Source: Spongiivirga sp046524175 (GTDB taxonomy: Bacteria > Bacteroidota > Bacteroidia > Flavobacteriales > Flavobacteriaceae). Taken from it: a stretch of DNA of 64,000 nucleotides. The first letter of the stretch is position 1, and the number at the start of each line of letters is the position of its first letter. The notes beneath the pieces were generated by a model that saw nothing but the letters and a program-made list of their open reading frames with translations, had not been told where the DNA came from and did not search any database. Shown in pieces: positions 9,901 to 17,865 of the stretch. The stretch is from positions 186,001 through 250,000 of the forward strand of contig NZ_JBEFZF010000005.1 of assembly GCF_046524175.1 (NCBI RefSeq), given 5' to 3'. Made by a program: the position numbers and the translations under genes.

Positions 9901-10825
9901 AAGCTCGTTAGGTGCTTGGACACTTACTATTAATGACGGTTTTGATGTTGACGGCGGCTCTTTGAATAGTGTTGCACTAACGATCTGTGGTGAAGGTGAT
10001 TTAACGCCAGACCAAGATAATGACGGTGTACCTGATTCATCTGACACCTGCCCCGATACTCCAGCCGGTAGTATGGTTGATGCTGAGGGCTGTCCTATTT
10101 TCTCATTACCATCCAACAATTTTACACTTCAAATTACATCAGAAACCTGTAGAAATAGTAATAATGGTAGTTTGACGATTACTTCAGTTAATACCTCATT
10201 TACCTTTCAGGCGGCTTTGACAGGGGTTAGTTCAGAAACTCGTGATTTTTCTGGTACCACTACGTTCAACAATCTTTCTGCGGGTAATTACACCATTTGT
10301 TTTACACTAGTATCCGAACCAACATTTGAGCAGTGTTTTGATATAGTGATCACAGAACCTGATCCGTTAGGAGTTTCCAGCCGTATTGATGAAGAAAGTA
10401 ATTCACTCATTTTAAATCTATCAGGTGCAACCACATATCGAATTAATCTTAATAATGAGGTAATAACAACGCAGGAAACTCAGGTATCACTGCCATTAAA
10501 AAACGGCATTAATTTATTAAAGGTAAGTACCGATCTAGATTGTCAAGGCGAGGTGTCAGAAAGTATCGTTTTTAATGGTCAAGCGATTCAACTATACCCG
10601 AACCCGGTAATAAATGGTACTGCGTTCATTGCAGTAGGTAACAGTAACAATCAACAAGTATTCGCCAATATTCACACTATTCACGGTGCACTTTTATTTA
10701 GCCAAGCGATTAATGTAAGTAATGGAGAGGGGCAAGTTGATCTTTCTGCTCTTAAAACAGGAACTTACATTATTGAAGTGATTGCAAATGACAAAAAAGA
10801 ACACTTTAAAATAATAAAGCGTTAA
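6992..10825 (+). CDS. Secreted reprolysin-like zinc metalloprotease with type IX secretion tail
   Basis: A 1277-residue exported protease. Residues 1-23 are a Sec signal peptide ending in TATFGQ. A propeptide-like region precedes the catalytic domain, which carries the metzincin zinc motif HEIGHQFGGLH (residues 341-351; three His ligands and catalytic Glu342) and a Met-turn TIMGY near residue 378. Then come beta-sandwich repeats including a fibronectin III-like unit (about 760-850), a proprotein-convertase P-like domain (about 860-1000, ending GAWTLTINDGFD...LTICG), one thrombospondin type 3 calcium repeat (DQDNDGVPDSSD), and a C-terminal type IX sorting domain (LYPNP...GTYIIEV...KIIKR). It therefore probably crosses the outer membrane by the Por system and is anchored or released. 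A lipoprotein and an aspartic protease-like gene follow on the same strand. Confidence 0.92.
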   Translation: MIFRRLRQITSILLFLLSTATFGQKSYWSKTVVKDKSSISHKTNLSLKKQKVFSLDMDTFKNSLVKAPSRVSTKQSATVIMLPNADGDLERFYVYEASIFHPALAKKYPTIKSYAARGIDDPTAKARFSVDHRGAHFMIRSTNKSTVYIEPDTSAKNYIVYAREDITAAKDELHCVLDESALGDKIPIPNSSAQKNTNDSTLRKYRLALSCSAEYGNFFANPGTEIADILAQMNVTMTRVNGIYELELGITMELVANNDQVIYFGDVAADPYTGNFNTETQTTLDNIIGDGNYDIGHSFNTSGGGDAGDIGSVCRSGIKGSAYTGRANPTGDAFDIDFVAHEIGHQFGGLHVQNATANCARSGGGNAEVEPGSGTTIMGYAGICTTTASNIQGNSDDYFNYVNIRDISAFIQTGVGESCAETIALTNNPPAANAGDDYIIPISTPFALTGTATDADLGDVLTYTWEQNDPEGINQATPEATNTAGPLFRSRRPAASPTRYFPSLSDILAGNLTPTFEVLPAVGRTMEFAFTVRDNVIGGGQTDSDLMGITVDGNSGPFQITSQNSPFIWNAGETVTITWDVANTDVAPINVQNVNILLSKDGGQTFDTTLAANVPNNGSFDLIVPGGNTTNQGRIMIQAVDNIFFTINGSVFEIVDSEFVVIPDETSKQVCQPDDVVYTLTYNTFLGFNETTTFSATNIPTGSSVVFNPTTAVNDGDTVQMTVSGTDMLAVGNYDIEILANSASVSKNITVDFDVNNNTFATLNLSNPADGAGNILSTQQFDWDEDINAQQYEIQIATDVGFTSISDQATIDTNQYTPTSLTPDTQYFWRVRATNDCGQGAYSSVRSFTTVANNCSDNDTQNIDIAIPPNGPQTVTYQINVIDDLVINEVNIGLDITHTFPSDLTITLRSPEGTIATIFDRSCNPGSGEDFDNINATFDDNGSIINCSNTPPAISGLVQPATPLSVFSGESSLGAWTLTINDGFDVDGGSLNSVALTICGEGDLTPDQDNDGVPDSSDTCPDTPAGSMVDAEGCPIFSLPSNNFTLQITSETCRNSNNGSLTITSVNTSFTFQAALTGVSSETRDFSGTTTFNNLSAGNYTICFTLVSEPTFEQCFDIVITEPDPLGVSSRIDEESNSLILNLSGATTYRINLNNEVITTQETQVSLPLKNGINLLKVSTDLDCQGEVSESIVFNGQAIQLYPNPVINGTAFIAVGNSNNQQVFANIHTIHGALLFSQAINVSNGEGQVDLSALKTGTYIIEVIANDKKEHFKIIKR

Positions 10826-10835
10826 TTAGGGTACT

Positions 10836-11513
10836 ATGAAAAAAATTGGATTTATTGTTTTAGTTTTTGCCACAATTAGCACAAGTTGTAAAAAGGATGA
10901 TGGCCCCCCTCCTAACCCTACAGCAGCAACCTTGATTTTCCCTGAGGAAAATTCTGAATGCAATGAAGGCACTGTTATTAGCGATACCCAAAGCACCGTT
11001 ACCTTCAGATGGTCGATGACAACTGCTACGGAAAACTATGTTGTAACTCTCACTAATTTAAATAGTAATTCCACTACGACACAAGAGTCAGAAACTAACG
11101 AACTTGACATAACAATTAACCGAGGCACACCCTATAGTTGGTCGGTTACCTCAAACGGGGTTATTAATACAGATCCTGCTGAAAGCTTAACATGGCGATT
11201 TTATAATGCCGGACCCGGTATTGTAACGCACCCTCCATTTCCTGCTTCAACACCAAGTCCGGCATTAGGGGCAACCGTGGCTGCCGGTTCTACTACACTT
11301 AGTTGGCAAGGAGCTGACGTAGATAACGATATTGTAAGCTATGATGTTCTTTTCGACACTGTTACTCCTCCTGTACAGTCAACAGGAAATGTCACAACGA
11401 CACAACAAGTAGTTAATACTAATTCAGGCACTACTTATTACTGGCAAATAAATACTAATGATAGTGAAGGAAATACATCAAAATCTCAGATATTTAGATT
11501 CAACACCAACTAG
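10836..11513 (+). CDS. Putative lipoprotein with fibronectin III-like repeats
   Basis: A 225-residue protein with an N-terminal lipoprotein signal (MKKIGFIVLVFATISTSC, lipobox TSC at residues 16-18), then an acidic K/D linker and two beta-rich repeats of about 90 residues. The repeats contain WSMTTATENYVV and WQGADVDNDIVSYDVLFD, followed by YYWQINTNDSEGN, a pattern typical of fibronectin III/Ig-like folds with the W...Y...W spacing. It starts 10 nt after the protease stop and ends 6 nt before the next gene, so the three are likely one operon. It may be a surface adhesin or a partner of the protease; no enzyme motif is visible. Confidence 0.75.
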   Translation: MKKIGFIVLVFATISTSCKKDDGPPPNPTAATLIFPEENSECNEGTVISDTQSTVTFRWSMTTATENYVVTLTNLNSNSTTTQESETNELDITINRGTPYSWSVTSNGVINTDPAESLTWRFYNAGPGIVTHPPFPASTPSPALGATVAAGSTTLSWQGADVDNDIVSYDVLFDTVTPPVQSTGNVTTTQQVVNTNSGTTYYWQINTNDSEGNTSKSQIFRFNTN

Positions 11514-11519
11514 GGTACC

Positions 11520-11960
11520 ATGAGAAAAAGTCTTAGAAAATTTCTTTTAGATAAAGGATACACCCGAATCAAACTCACTAAAATAAAGACGAATCACTAC
11601 GCAATGCAAGCCAAAATAAATGGTAAAAAAGGCTTTTTTATCGTTGATACAGGTGCTTCCAGTTCTTGTGTTGGTTTAGATGCTTCTGAAAACTTTAATT
11701 TAGTCGCTGAAGATTCTGAAGTACGCGCCGCAGGTGCGGGCGCAGTCAATATGCTAACCAAAGTCTCTTATAAAAACACCCTAGAGATTGGTAGTTGGAA
11801 AAAGAAGAAAGTTGTTTTGGTACTATTCAATATGTCACATGTAAATACGGCATTAACGCAACATAAGGCTGATCCTGTAGATGGCATTATTGGAGCTGAT
11901 ATCTTAAAAAAGGGAAGAGCCGTAATCGATTATAATAAGGATTGTATGTATTTGAAGTAA
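11520..11960 (+). CDS. Retropepsin-like aspartic protease family protein
   Basis: A 146-residue single-domain protein with the aspartic protease signature FFIVDTGASSSCV (catalytic DTG at about residues 43-45) and a second conserved VDGIIGADIL segment near the C terminus, as in the retropepsin-like clan found in many bacteria. It has no signal peptide or membrane segment. One DTG per chain implies the active form would be a homodimer. It is the last gene of the 6992-11960 group and faces asnS, from which it is separated by a long hairpin. Substrate is unknown. Confidence 0.8.
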   Translation: MRKSLRKFLLDKGYTRIKLTKIKTNHYAMQAKINGKKGFFIVDTGASSSCVGLDASENFNLVAEDSEVRAAGAGAVNMLTKVSYKNTLEIGSWKKKKVVLVLFNMSHVNTALTQHKADPVDGIIGADILKKGRAVIDYNKDCMYLK

Positions 11961-11963
11961 AAA

Positions 11964-12016
11964 GACCTATAAAGATCTTTCTTTCTCTTTATTCTGGAAA
12001 GAAGACCTTACAGGTC
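11964..12016. terminator. Long imperfect hairpin between convergent genes
   Basis: Arms at 11964-11985 (GACCTATAAAGATC...) and 11997-12016 (...GACCTTACAGGTC) pair over about 20 positions with a few mismatches. Its position between the stop codons of convergent genes suggests a bidirectional terminator. It also resembles dispersed flavobacterial intergenic repeats. Confidence 0.55.
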
Positions 12017-12029
12017 GATATATGATGTA

Positions 12030-13472
12030 TTAAAATTCCGCATTTTGTGGCGTTCTCGGGAAAGGAATTACATCGCGAATATTACCCATTCCTGTTGCAA
12101 ATAAAACGAGGCGTTCAAAACCAAGCCCAAAGCCTGAGTGCGGTGCGGTACCAAACTTACGAAGGTCAAGGTACCACCATAATTCTTCCTCGTCTATTCC
12201 CATTTCTTTGATACGTTCCTGAAGCACATCCAACCGTTCTTCACGCTGTGAACCACCGACAATTTCACCAATACCAGGAAAAAGGATATCCATTGCCCGA
12301 ACCGTCTTTCCATCTTCATTCATACGCATATAAAAAGCCTTAATTTTAGCCGGATAATCAAATAAAATAACAGGGCATTCGAAATGCTTTTCTACTAAAT
12401 ATCTTTCGTGTTCGCTCTGAAGATCAGCACCCCACTCTTCAATGAGGTATTTAAATTTCTTCTTTTTGTTTGGCTTGCTATTCTTTAAAATATCAATAGC
12501 CTCAGTATAACTCACACGCTTAAAGTTGTTATCAATAACAAACTTCAATTTTTCACGGAGTGTCATCGTACTTCTCTCGGCTTGCGGTTTGGTTTTATCT
12601 TCTTGAATCAACCTATTCTCTAAAAACTCAATGTCGTCAGGACAGGTTTCCATGACATATTTCAAAACAGATTTAATGAAATCTTCCGCAAGATCCATGT
12701 TGCCATCAAGCTCGCAAAAGGCCACTTCAGGCTCTATCATCCAAAACTCTGCTAAATGTCTAGAGGTATTTGAATTTTCTGCTCTAAAGGTGGGCCCAAA
12801 AGTATATACCTGCCCCATGCCCATAGCATAGGTTTCTGCTTCGAGCTGACCCGAGACCGTAAGGTTGGTTTCTTTGCCGAAAAAATCTTGTTTATAGTCA
12901 ACCTCACCCGCTTCAGTAAGTGGCGGATTCTTCTCATCTAATGTTGAAACGCGAAACATTTCGCCAGCACCCTCAGCATCACTACCAGTTATAATTGGCG
13001 TGTTTACGTAATAAAAGCCATTTTCTTGAAAATACTTATGTATACCGAAAGACAAGGCTGATCTCACACGCATAATAGCCCCAAAGGTATTGGTACGAGG
13101 ACGCAAATGCGCCTGCTCTCTTAAAAATTCTAGCGTATGACGTTTTGGTTGTAAAATTGTACGCTTTACTTCCTCAGGATCTGCGTCACCCAAAATAGTT
13201 ATCGATGATACTTGTATCTCTACTTTTTGACCTTTCCCCTGACTTTCAACAAGAGTTCCGTTCACCTTTACTGCAGCCCCTGTTGTAATACGTTTTAATA
13301 AATCTTCATCTGTATTTTCAAAATCGACTACACATTGAATGTTATGTAGGGTCGATCCATCATTTAAAGCAATAAACCGATTACTTCGAAATGAACGTAC
13401 CCATCCGCTTACTTGAATTTCCCTTAAAAAGTCTGTGCTATTTAAAAGCTCTTTAACTTTTATATTTTTCAT
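12030..13472 (-). CDS. asnS: Asparagine--tRNA ligase
   Basis: Charges tRNA-Asn with asparagine in the cytoplasm. The 480-residue protein has an N-terminal OB-fold anticodon-binding domain (VSGWVRSFRSNRFIALNDG, about residues 21-40) and a class IIb catalytic core with motif 2 (FRAENSNTSRHLAEFWMIEPE) and motif 3 (GFGLGFERLVLFATG). The length and the lack of the AspRS insertion favour AsnRS. The gene has its own promoter upstream (13500-13526). Downstream it converges on the retropepsin-like gene. Confidence 0.97.
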   Translation of the reverse strand: MKNIKVKELLNSTDFLREIQVSGWVRSFRSNRFIALNDGSTLHNIQCVVDFENTDEDLLKRITTGAAVKVNGTLVESQGKGQKVEIQVSSITILGDADPEEVKRTILQPKRHTLEFLREQAHLRPRTNTFGAIMRVRSALSFGIHKYFQENGFYYVNTPIITGSDAEGAGEMFRVSTLDEKNPPLTEAGEVDYKQDFFGKETNLTVSGQLEAETYAMGMGQVYTFGPTFRAENSNTSRHLAEFWMIEPEVAFCELDGNMDLAEDFIKSVLKYVMETCPDDIEFLENRLIQEDKTKPQAERSTMTLREKLKFVIDNNFKRVSYTEAIDILKNSKPNKKKKFKYLIEEWGADLQSEHERYLVEKHFECPVILFDYPAKIKAFYMRMNEDGKTVRAMDILFPGIGEIVGGSQREERLDVLQERIKEMGIDEEELWWYLDLRKFGTAPHSGFGLGFERLVLFATGMGNIRDVIPFPRTPQNAEF

Positions 13473-13499
13473 CTGAACCTGCGTTGTCTTTTACGGTTG

Positions 13500-13526
13500 C
13501 AAATATAAATTTTTGGTTAGTAACAA
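13500..13526 (-). promoter_or_regulatory. Promoter of asnS
   Basis: On the minus strand TTG (13524-13526), a 16-nt spacer and TATATTTG (13500-13507) form a Bacteroidota-type promoter about 28 nt before the ATG. The spacer is slightly short. Confidence 0.55.
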
Positions 13527-13652
13527 AAACTATATTTAACCGAAACTATAAATCTCATTTTGTTTAATCTTCAAACAGTGATTTTTAGACTTAAGGTGCT
13601 AACTATCAGGTTTATGCTAAACATTAACAAAATATTTAGGGGAAAAACCCCC

Positions 13653-13683
13653 TTTATCTCACTTTATCGTTACACTATATTTG
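13653..13683 (+). promoter_or_regulatory. Promoter of an intergenic small RNA candidate
   Basis: TTT (13653-13655), a 20-nt spacer and TATATTTG (13676-13683) match the Bacteroidota promoter form with a perfect -7 box. No protein-coding frame follows on this strand before the terminator at 13766-13800. Confidence 0.5.
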
Positions 13684-13708
13684 TTACAACTATTAATCAA
13701 TAGTTATC

Positions 13709-13734
13709 GTTTTTATTATTTAAATAATAAAAAC
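13709..13734. repeat. Perfect 26-nt palindrome
   Basis: Half-site GTTTTTATTATTT followed directly by its exact reverse complement. It lies inside the small RNA candidate, where it could form a hairpin or act as a DNA operator. Confidence 0.7.
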
Positions 13735-13765
13735 AACTTTTAGGGTAGGTTTGGGGGAACTTACT

Positions 13766-13800
13766 CAAGCCCGCTGACAATGTCAGCGGGCTTGTTATTT
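13766..13800 (+). terminator. Intrinsic terminator of the small RNA candidate
   Basis: Arms CAAGCCCGCTGACA and TGTCAGCGGGCTTG pair perfectly around a single A, followed by TTATTTTT. GC-rich and strong. The RND gene on the opposite strand ends at 13883. Confidence 0.85.
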
Positions 13801-13882
13801 TTAAGACGTTTTCTACACTACTTAAACGGTATTTAAGTAGTTAAAAACAGTAGTCTACCGTACTAATTTTTCTTGAAATACA

Positions 13883-16288
13883 CTACCCTTCTTGATCGAC
13901 TTTAACGTCTTTATCTTCCTTTGGTAGGATTTGAATTGGTGGTTTTTTAAGAATTTTCTTATTCGCGATACTTTTTTCCAATGATAACAGTAAACAAGGA
14001 AGTAATAGCAGATTAGAAAGCATTGCGAACAAAAGAGTTGCCGAAACTAATCCTCCTAAAGCAACCGTACCACCAAAACTTGAGATCATAAATACAGAAA
14101 AACCAAAGAACAGTACAATAGAAGTGTAAAACATACTAACGCCTGTTTCCTTTAATGCAGCATAGACCGATTTAGTTATCTTCCAGCGATTAGCTTGTAA
14201 TTCCTGACGATACTTTGCCAGAAAATGAATAGTATCATCTACTGATATTCCAAAAGCTATACTAAACACCAAAATTGTAGAAGGTTTAATAGGGACACCT
14301 AAATATCCCATCATACCCGCGGTAATTAATAATGGTAAAAGATTTGGAATTAAGGAAATGATGATCATTCTAAATGAACGAAACATATACGCCATGAATA
14401 ATGCGATTAGAAAAATCGCAAGCGAAAGTGATATCACCAGATTATTGATCAGATATTTGGTGCCCTTTAAGAATAGTAGTGCCTTACCTGTCAAACTAAC
14501 ATCATATCGTTCAGTGGGGAATACTTTATTAATCTTTGTCCACAGGGTTTCTTCAATATCTTCCATTTTTTCGGTACCGATATCCCGCATGAAAGTGGTA
14601 ATTCGTGCAACCTGTCCTGTACTATCAACAAAGCTATTTAGTAAATCAGCACTATCTGATGATTTTTTAGCATATGATAAAATGAAATTGTTTTCTTGTG
14701 ATGAGGGTAACTGATAATATTTAGGTTTACCATTATAATAGGCCTGTTTCGAGTATTTCACTAAGCCGGTTACTGAGATTGTTTTTGATAATTCAGGAAT
14801 TTCTTCAATAAGCCTTTCTAAGTCGTCCATCCTTCTTAAAGTAGATAGTTTCATGACACCATTCTTTCTTTTAGTATCAATCATTACCTCAAGAGGCATA
14901 ATACCATCAAACTCTTCCTCAAAAAATCTTATATCATCAAAGAAAGCAGCACTTTTTGGCATGTCTTCAATTAAACTACCCGAAATTTTAATTTGGTAAA
15001 TTCCAATGATACTCGCAATAAGAAGTACTAATGATACAGTATAAATCCCAATTTTATGATTGCGCACCACATGCTCCATCCAGCCGACAAACTTCCCAAT
15101 CCACTGTTTATTTAAATGCTTTAAGTGTTTGTATTTAGGCAACGACATGAAGCTGTAAATAATAGGAATAATCAGTAACGAAAGAATGAAAATGACCACA
15201 ATATTAATAGATGCTACAATACCGAACTCTTTCAGCAACTGACTTTTAGTTAGGATGAAAGTTGCAAAGCCAGAGGCAGTGGTCAAATTGGTCATAAGGG
15301 TTGCATTCCCAATTTTAGAAATTACCCTTTGTAACGATTTAGCCTGATTACCATGCTTTTTTACCTCTTGCTGGTACTTATTGATCAAGAAAATACAATT
15401 GGGAATCCCAATGACGATGATTAGTGGTGGAATTAGTGCGGTAAGTACAGTAATTTCATATTTCAACAACCCCAGAATACCAAAAGCCCACATCACTCCG
15501 ATCATCACAACAACCATGCTAATGAATGTTGCCCTAAACGATCTGAAGAAAAAGAAGAATATGAATGAGGTTACCAAAAGTGCCCCGCCTACAAACAGTC
15601 CTATCTCATCGACAATATTTTGAGCATTTAAGGTACGTACATATGGCATACCGCTAACACGAACATCGAGTCCTGTTTCTTGTTCAAAACTTTCAATAAG
15701 CGGAATGAGCTCATTAAAAACGAAGTTTTTCCTGACTGATGTGTTGACAATGGCCTTGTCCATGTAGACCGCTGTTCGTAATGTACCTGATTCTTTATTG
15801 TATAAAAGGCTCTCGTAAAAGGGTAGTTTTTCAAAAAGCTCTTTCTTTATTTTAGAAACCTCATCTGCTGTTTTAGGCGTAGTCTGTACTAAATCTTCTA
15901 GCACAAAAGTCTCCTTATCTCTATCAGCAACAAGTTTCTTTAAATTATTTACCGATACGACGAGGTCTATTTCCGGTACGGCATTAAACTGCTTACTAAG
16001 TTTGTTCCATGCATTAAAATTGCGAACAGTAAACAAGGCAGGGTCTTTTACGGCAAGTACTATAAGGTTACCCTCTTCACCAAAAATATCTAGAAATTTA
16101 TTGTAAGTGATATTTACCTCATGATCGTCCGGCAGTAGATTTGCTTCCGTATAGGTAAACCGCATATGTTTCCATTGTGTTCCTAAAGCGACCGTAATGG
16201 CAGCTAATAACACTAGAATAAAAATGCGATTTCTAAGAATTATTCTGGATACTGTTGGCCAAAAGCCTGAGGTATTCATGTTTGCCAT
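13883..16288 (-). CDS. RND/MMPL family exporter
   Basis: An 801-residue inner-membrane protein with the duplicated architecture of the RND superfamily (hydrophobe/amphiphile or MMPL branch, with sterol-sensing-like halves). There is one helix near residues 17-37, a periplasmic loop of about 180 residues, a block of five or six helices (about 225-395), a second long periplasmic loop, and a final block of helices (about 620-780). The conserved GISVDDTIHFLAKYR segment in the second half is typical of the family. Substrate cannot be read from sequence; lipid-like cargo is common. No membrane fusion protein or outer-membrane channel is adjacent. It lies upstream of asnS on the same strand but is separated by 410 bp. 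Confidence 0.85.
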   Translation of the reverse strand: MANMNTSGFWPTVSRIILRNRIFILVLLAAITVALGTQWKHMRFTYTEANLLPDDHEVNITYNKFLDIFGEEGNLIVLAVKDPALFTVRNFNAWNKLSKQFNAVPEIDLVVSVNNLKKLVADRDKETFVLEDLVQTTPKTADEVSKIKKELFEKLPFYESLLYNKESGTLRTAVYMDKAIVNTSVRKNFVFNELIPLIESFEQETGLDVRVSGMPYVRTLNAQNIVDEIGLFVGGALLVTSFIFFFFFRSFRATFISMVVVMIGVMWAFGILGLLKYEITVLTALIPPLIIVIGIPNCIFLINKYQQEVKKHGNQAKSLQRVISKIGNATLMTNLTTASGFATFILTKSQLLKEFGIVASINIVVIFILSLLIIPIIYSFMSLPKYKHLKHLNKQWIGKFVGWMEHVVRNHKIGIYTVSLVLLIASIIGIYQIKISGSLIEDMPKSAAFFDDIRFFEEEFDGIMPLEVMIDTKRKNGVMKLSTLRRMDDLERLIEEIPELSKTISVTGLVKYSKQAYYNGKPKYYQLPSSQENNFILSYAKKSSDSADLLNSFVDSTGQVARITTFMRDIGTEKMEDIEETLWTKINKVFPTERYDVSLTGKALLFLKGTKYLINNLVISLSLAIFLIALFMAYMFRSFRMIIISLIPNLLPLLITAGMMGYLGVPIKPSTILVFSIAFGISVDDTIHFLAKYRQELQANRWKITKSVYAALKETGVSMFYTSIVLFFGFSVFMISSFGGTVALGGLVSATLLFAMLSNLLLLPCLLLSLEKSIANKKILKKPPIQILPKEDKDVKVDQEG

Positions 16289-16364
16289 TAGTCGATTTTA
16301 CTACCCAGGCAAAGGTACTTTAATAATTTAAGAAGTAGGAAGCGTGATTTTAGATTTGACACTA

Positions 16365-16922
16365 TCAAACGGTCATGATCTCTTTTTCCTTTGCTGCGAG
16401 TATTTCGTCAATATGTTTTGTATGCTTATCTGTTAGCTCTTGCACATCGATCTCGGCATTTTTCTTTACGTCTTCCGAAGCGTCTTCTATTTTCTTAACA
16501 TCATTGTTAGCGTCTTTACGGGCATTTCTAACACCTACCTTAGCATCTTCAGCTTCTGCTTTCGCTTGTTTTGCAAGATCACGACGACGTTCTTCAGTTA
16601 ATGGTGGTACATTAATGATGATAGTCTCGCCATTATTCATGGGATTAAAACCAAGATTCGCCATCATAATACCGCGTTCAATTTCTTGAAGCATTGATTT
16701 TTCCCAAGGTTGTACACTAATAGTACGCCCATCGGGTGTATTTACATTTGCAACCTGATTTAATGGTGTTTGTGTACCGTAATAGTCAACCATTACACTT
16801 CCTAACATAGAAGGACTCGCCTTACCGGCACGAATATTAGCCAATTGTTTAATCAAATGAGCTATAGCAGCTTCCATTGACTCGTTGGTAGCATCTAATA
16901 TAAATTGAATTTCATCGTTCAT
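16365..16922 (-). CDS. frr: Ribosome recycling factor
   Basis: Works with EF-G to split the post-termination ribosome. The 185-residue length and the conserved opening of the core (LANIRAGKASPSML) and the C-terminal helix bundle (EERRRDLAKQAKAEAEDAKV) are diagnostic. It begins 54 nt downstream of the pyrH stop and is likely co-transcribed with it, a gene order (tsf, pyrH, frr) conserved widely in bacteria. Confidence 0.97.
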   Translation of the reverse strand: MNDEIQFILDATNESMEAAIAHLIKQLANIRAGKASPSMLGSVMVDYYGTQTPLNQVANVNTPDGRTISVQPWEKSMLQEIERGIMMANLGFNPMNNGETIIINVPPLTEERRRDLAKQAKAEAEDAKVGVRNARKDANNDVKKIEDASEDVKKNAEIDVQELTDKHTKHIDEILAAKEKEIMTV

Positions 16923-16976
16923 AACACAATTGCTTTTTGTAAAAATAGCACTTCAAAGATTAAGCCACAAATAGGA

Positions 16977-17684
16977 TTATAAATCAACTTTTGTACCGAT
17001 GTTCTCACCAGAAACGATTTTAAGTAGGTTTCCTTTTTTGTTCATATCGAAAACAATAATAGGCAATTCATTCTCTTGGCTTAAGGTGAATGCAGTGGTG
17101 TCCATTACTTTTAGTCCCTTTTTCAGGACATCTTCAAAAGAGATAGCATCAAACTTCGTAGCGTCTTTATTTTTTTCTGGATCAGCGGTATAAATACCAT
17201 CTACTCTTGTACCTTTTAAAATTACATCGGCCTCAATTTCTACAGCCCGAAGCGCAGCTGCTGAATCGGTCGTAAAATAAGGATTACCGGTACCTCCTCC
17301 GAAAATGACTACCCGTCCTTTTTCTAAGTGGCGCAAGGCTCTTCTTCGTATAAAAGGTTCGGCAACTTCGTTTATTTTAATGGCGGTCTGTACCCTAGTT
17401 TCTACTCCAGCATTATCCAAAGCACTTTGTAGGGCTAAAGAATTGATAACGGTTGCTAACATTCCCATATGGTCTCCTTGTACACGATCCATGCCAGCAC
17501 TTGCCCCGGCTACCCCTCTAAAAATATTTCCACCACCAATGACAATAGCCACTTGTACACCCTTATCTACAGCCTGTTTTATTTCGGTAGCATATTCGGC
17601 TAATCGCTTAGGATCTATACCATATTGGCGATCGCCCATGAGTGCTTCACCAGAAAGTTTGAGTAAAATTCGTTTGTATTGCAT
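16977..17684 (-). CDS. pyrH: UMP kinase
   Basis: Phosphorylates UMP to UDP in pyrimidine nucleotide synthesis. The 235-residue protein belongs to the amino-acid kinase fold: LLKLSGEALMG at the N terminus, the glycine loop IGGGNIFRG, and the acceptor/ATP segment FGGGTGNPYFTTDSAAALRA are all present. Start ATG at 17684. A -7 box lies at 17705-17712, and the tsf terminator stands upstream, so pyrH-frr probably form a separate transcript from rpsB-tsf. Confidence 0.97.
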   Translation of the reverse strand: MQYKRILLKLSGEALMGDRQYGIDPKRLAEYATEIKQAVDKGVQVAIVIGGGNIFRGVAGASAGMDRVQGDHMGMLATVINSLALQSALDNAGVETRVQTAIKINEVAEPFIRRRALRHLEKGRVVIFGGGTGNPYFTTDSAAALRAVEIEADVILKGTRVDGIYTADPEKNKDATKFDAISFEDVLKKGLKVMDTTAFTLSQENELPIIVFDMNKKGNLLKIVSGENIGTKVDL

Positions 17685-17704
17685 TTTTTATTGAAGAAGT
17701 TTTG

Positions 17705-17712
17705 CAAATATA
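17705..17712 (-). promoter_or_regulatory. -7 box of pyrH-frr
   Basis: Minus strand reads TATATTTG, a perfect TAnnTTTG box, about 20 nt before the pyrH ATG and after the tsf terminator. The -33 region is not clear. Confidence 0.5.
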
Positions 17713-17805
17713 ACTAAACTGTTGCCGAAGTCTAAAACGGAATTTTCAAGTTTTTTAAGTGATAATCAGAATTATTGTCCCTGTAATTTTATAAAAACCA
17801 TAGGA

Positions 17806-17841
17806 CATAAAAAAGCCCTTTGGAAAATACCAAAGGGCTTT
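17806..17841 (-). terminator. Intrinsic terminator of rpsB-tsf
   Basis: A perfect 12-bp stem (17812-17823 with 17830-17841) with a 6-nt loop, followed on the minus strand by six T. It lies 25 nt after the tsf stop. Confidence 0.9.
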
Positions 17842-17865
17842 CTCATATGATTCTCAGGATAAAAC

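Larger units (their letters stand above)
13690..13802 (+). ncRNA. Candidate intergenic small RNA with G-loop hairpin
   Basis: The 410-bp gap between asnS and the RND exporter gene contains no convincing coding frame. On the plus strand it holds a promoter, then a perfect 26-nt palindrome (13709-13734), then a hairpin with arms GTAGGTT and AACTTAC around a TGGGGG loop, then a strong intrinsic terminator with a roughly 13-bp stem (13766-13794) followed by TTATTTTT. The expected transcript is about 110 nt. The hairpin plus terminator arrangement recurs at 24331-24399 and 24551-24613. No known RNA family is recognised. Confidence 0.45.

Noticed and set aside
13640..13655. Short GGGG/CCCC inverted repeat near 13640
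   Set aside because: Only about 5 bp of pairing and located inside the -33 region of the small RNA promoter. Too short to call as a hairpin.
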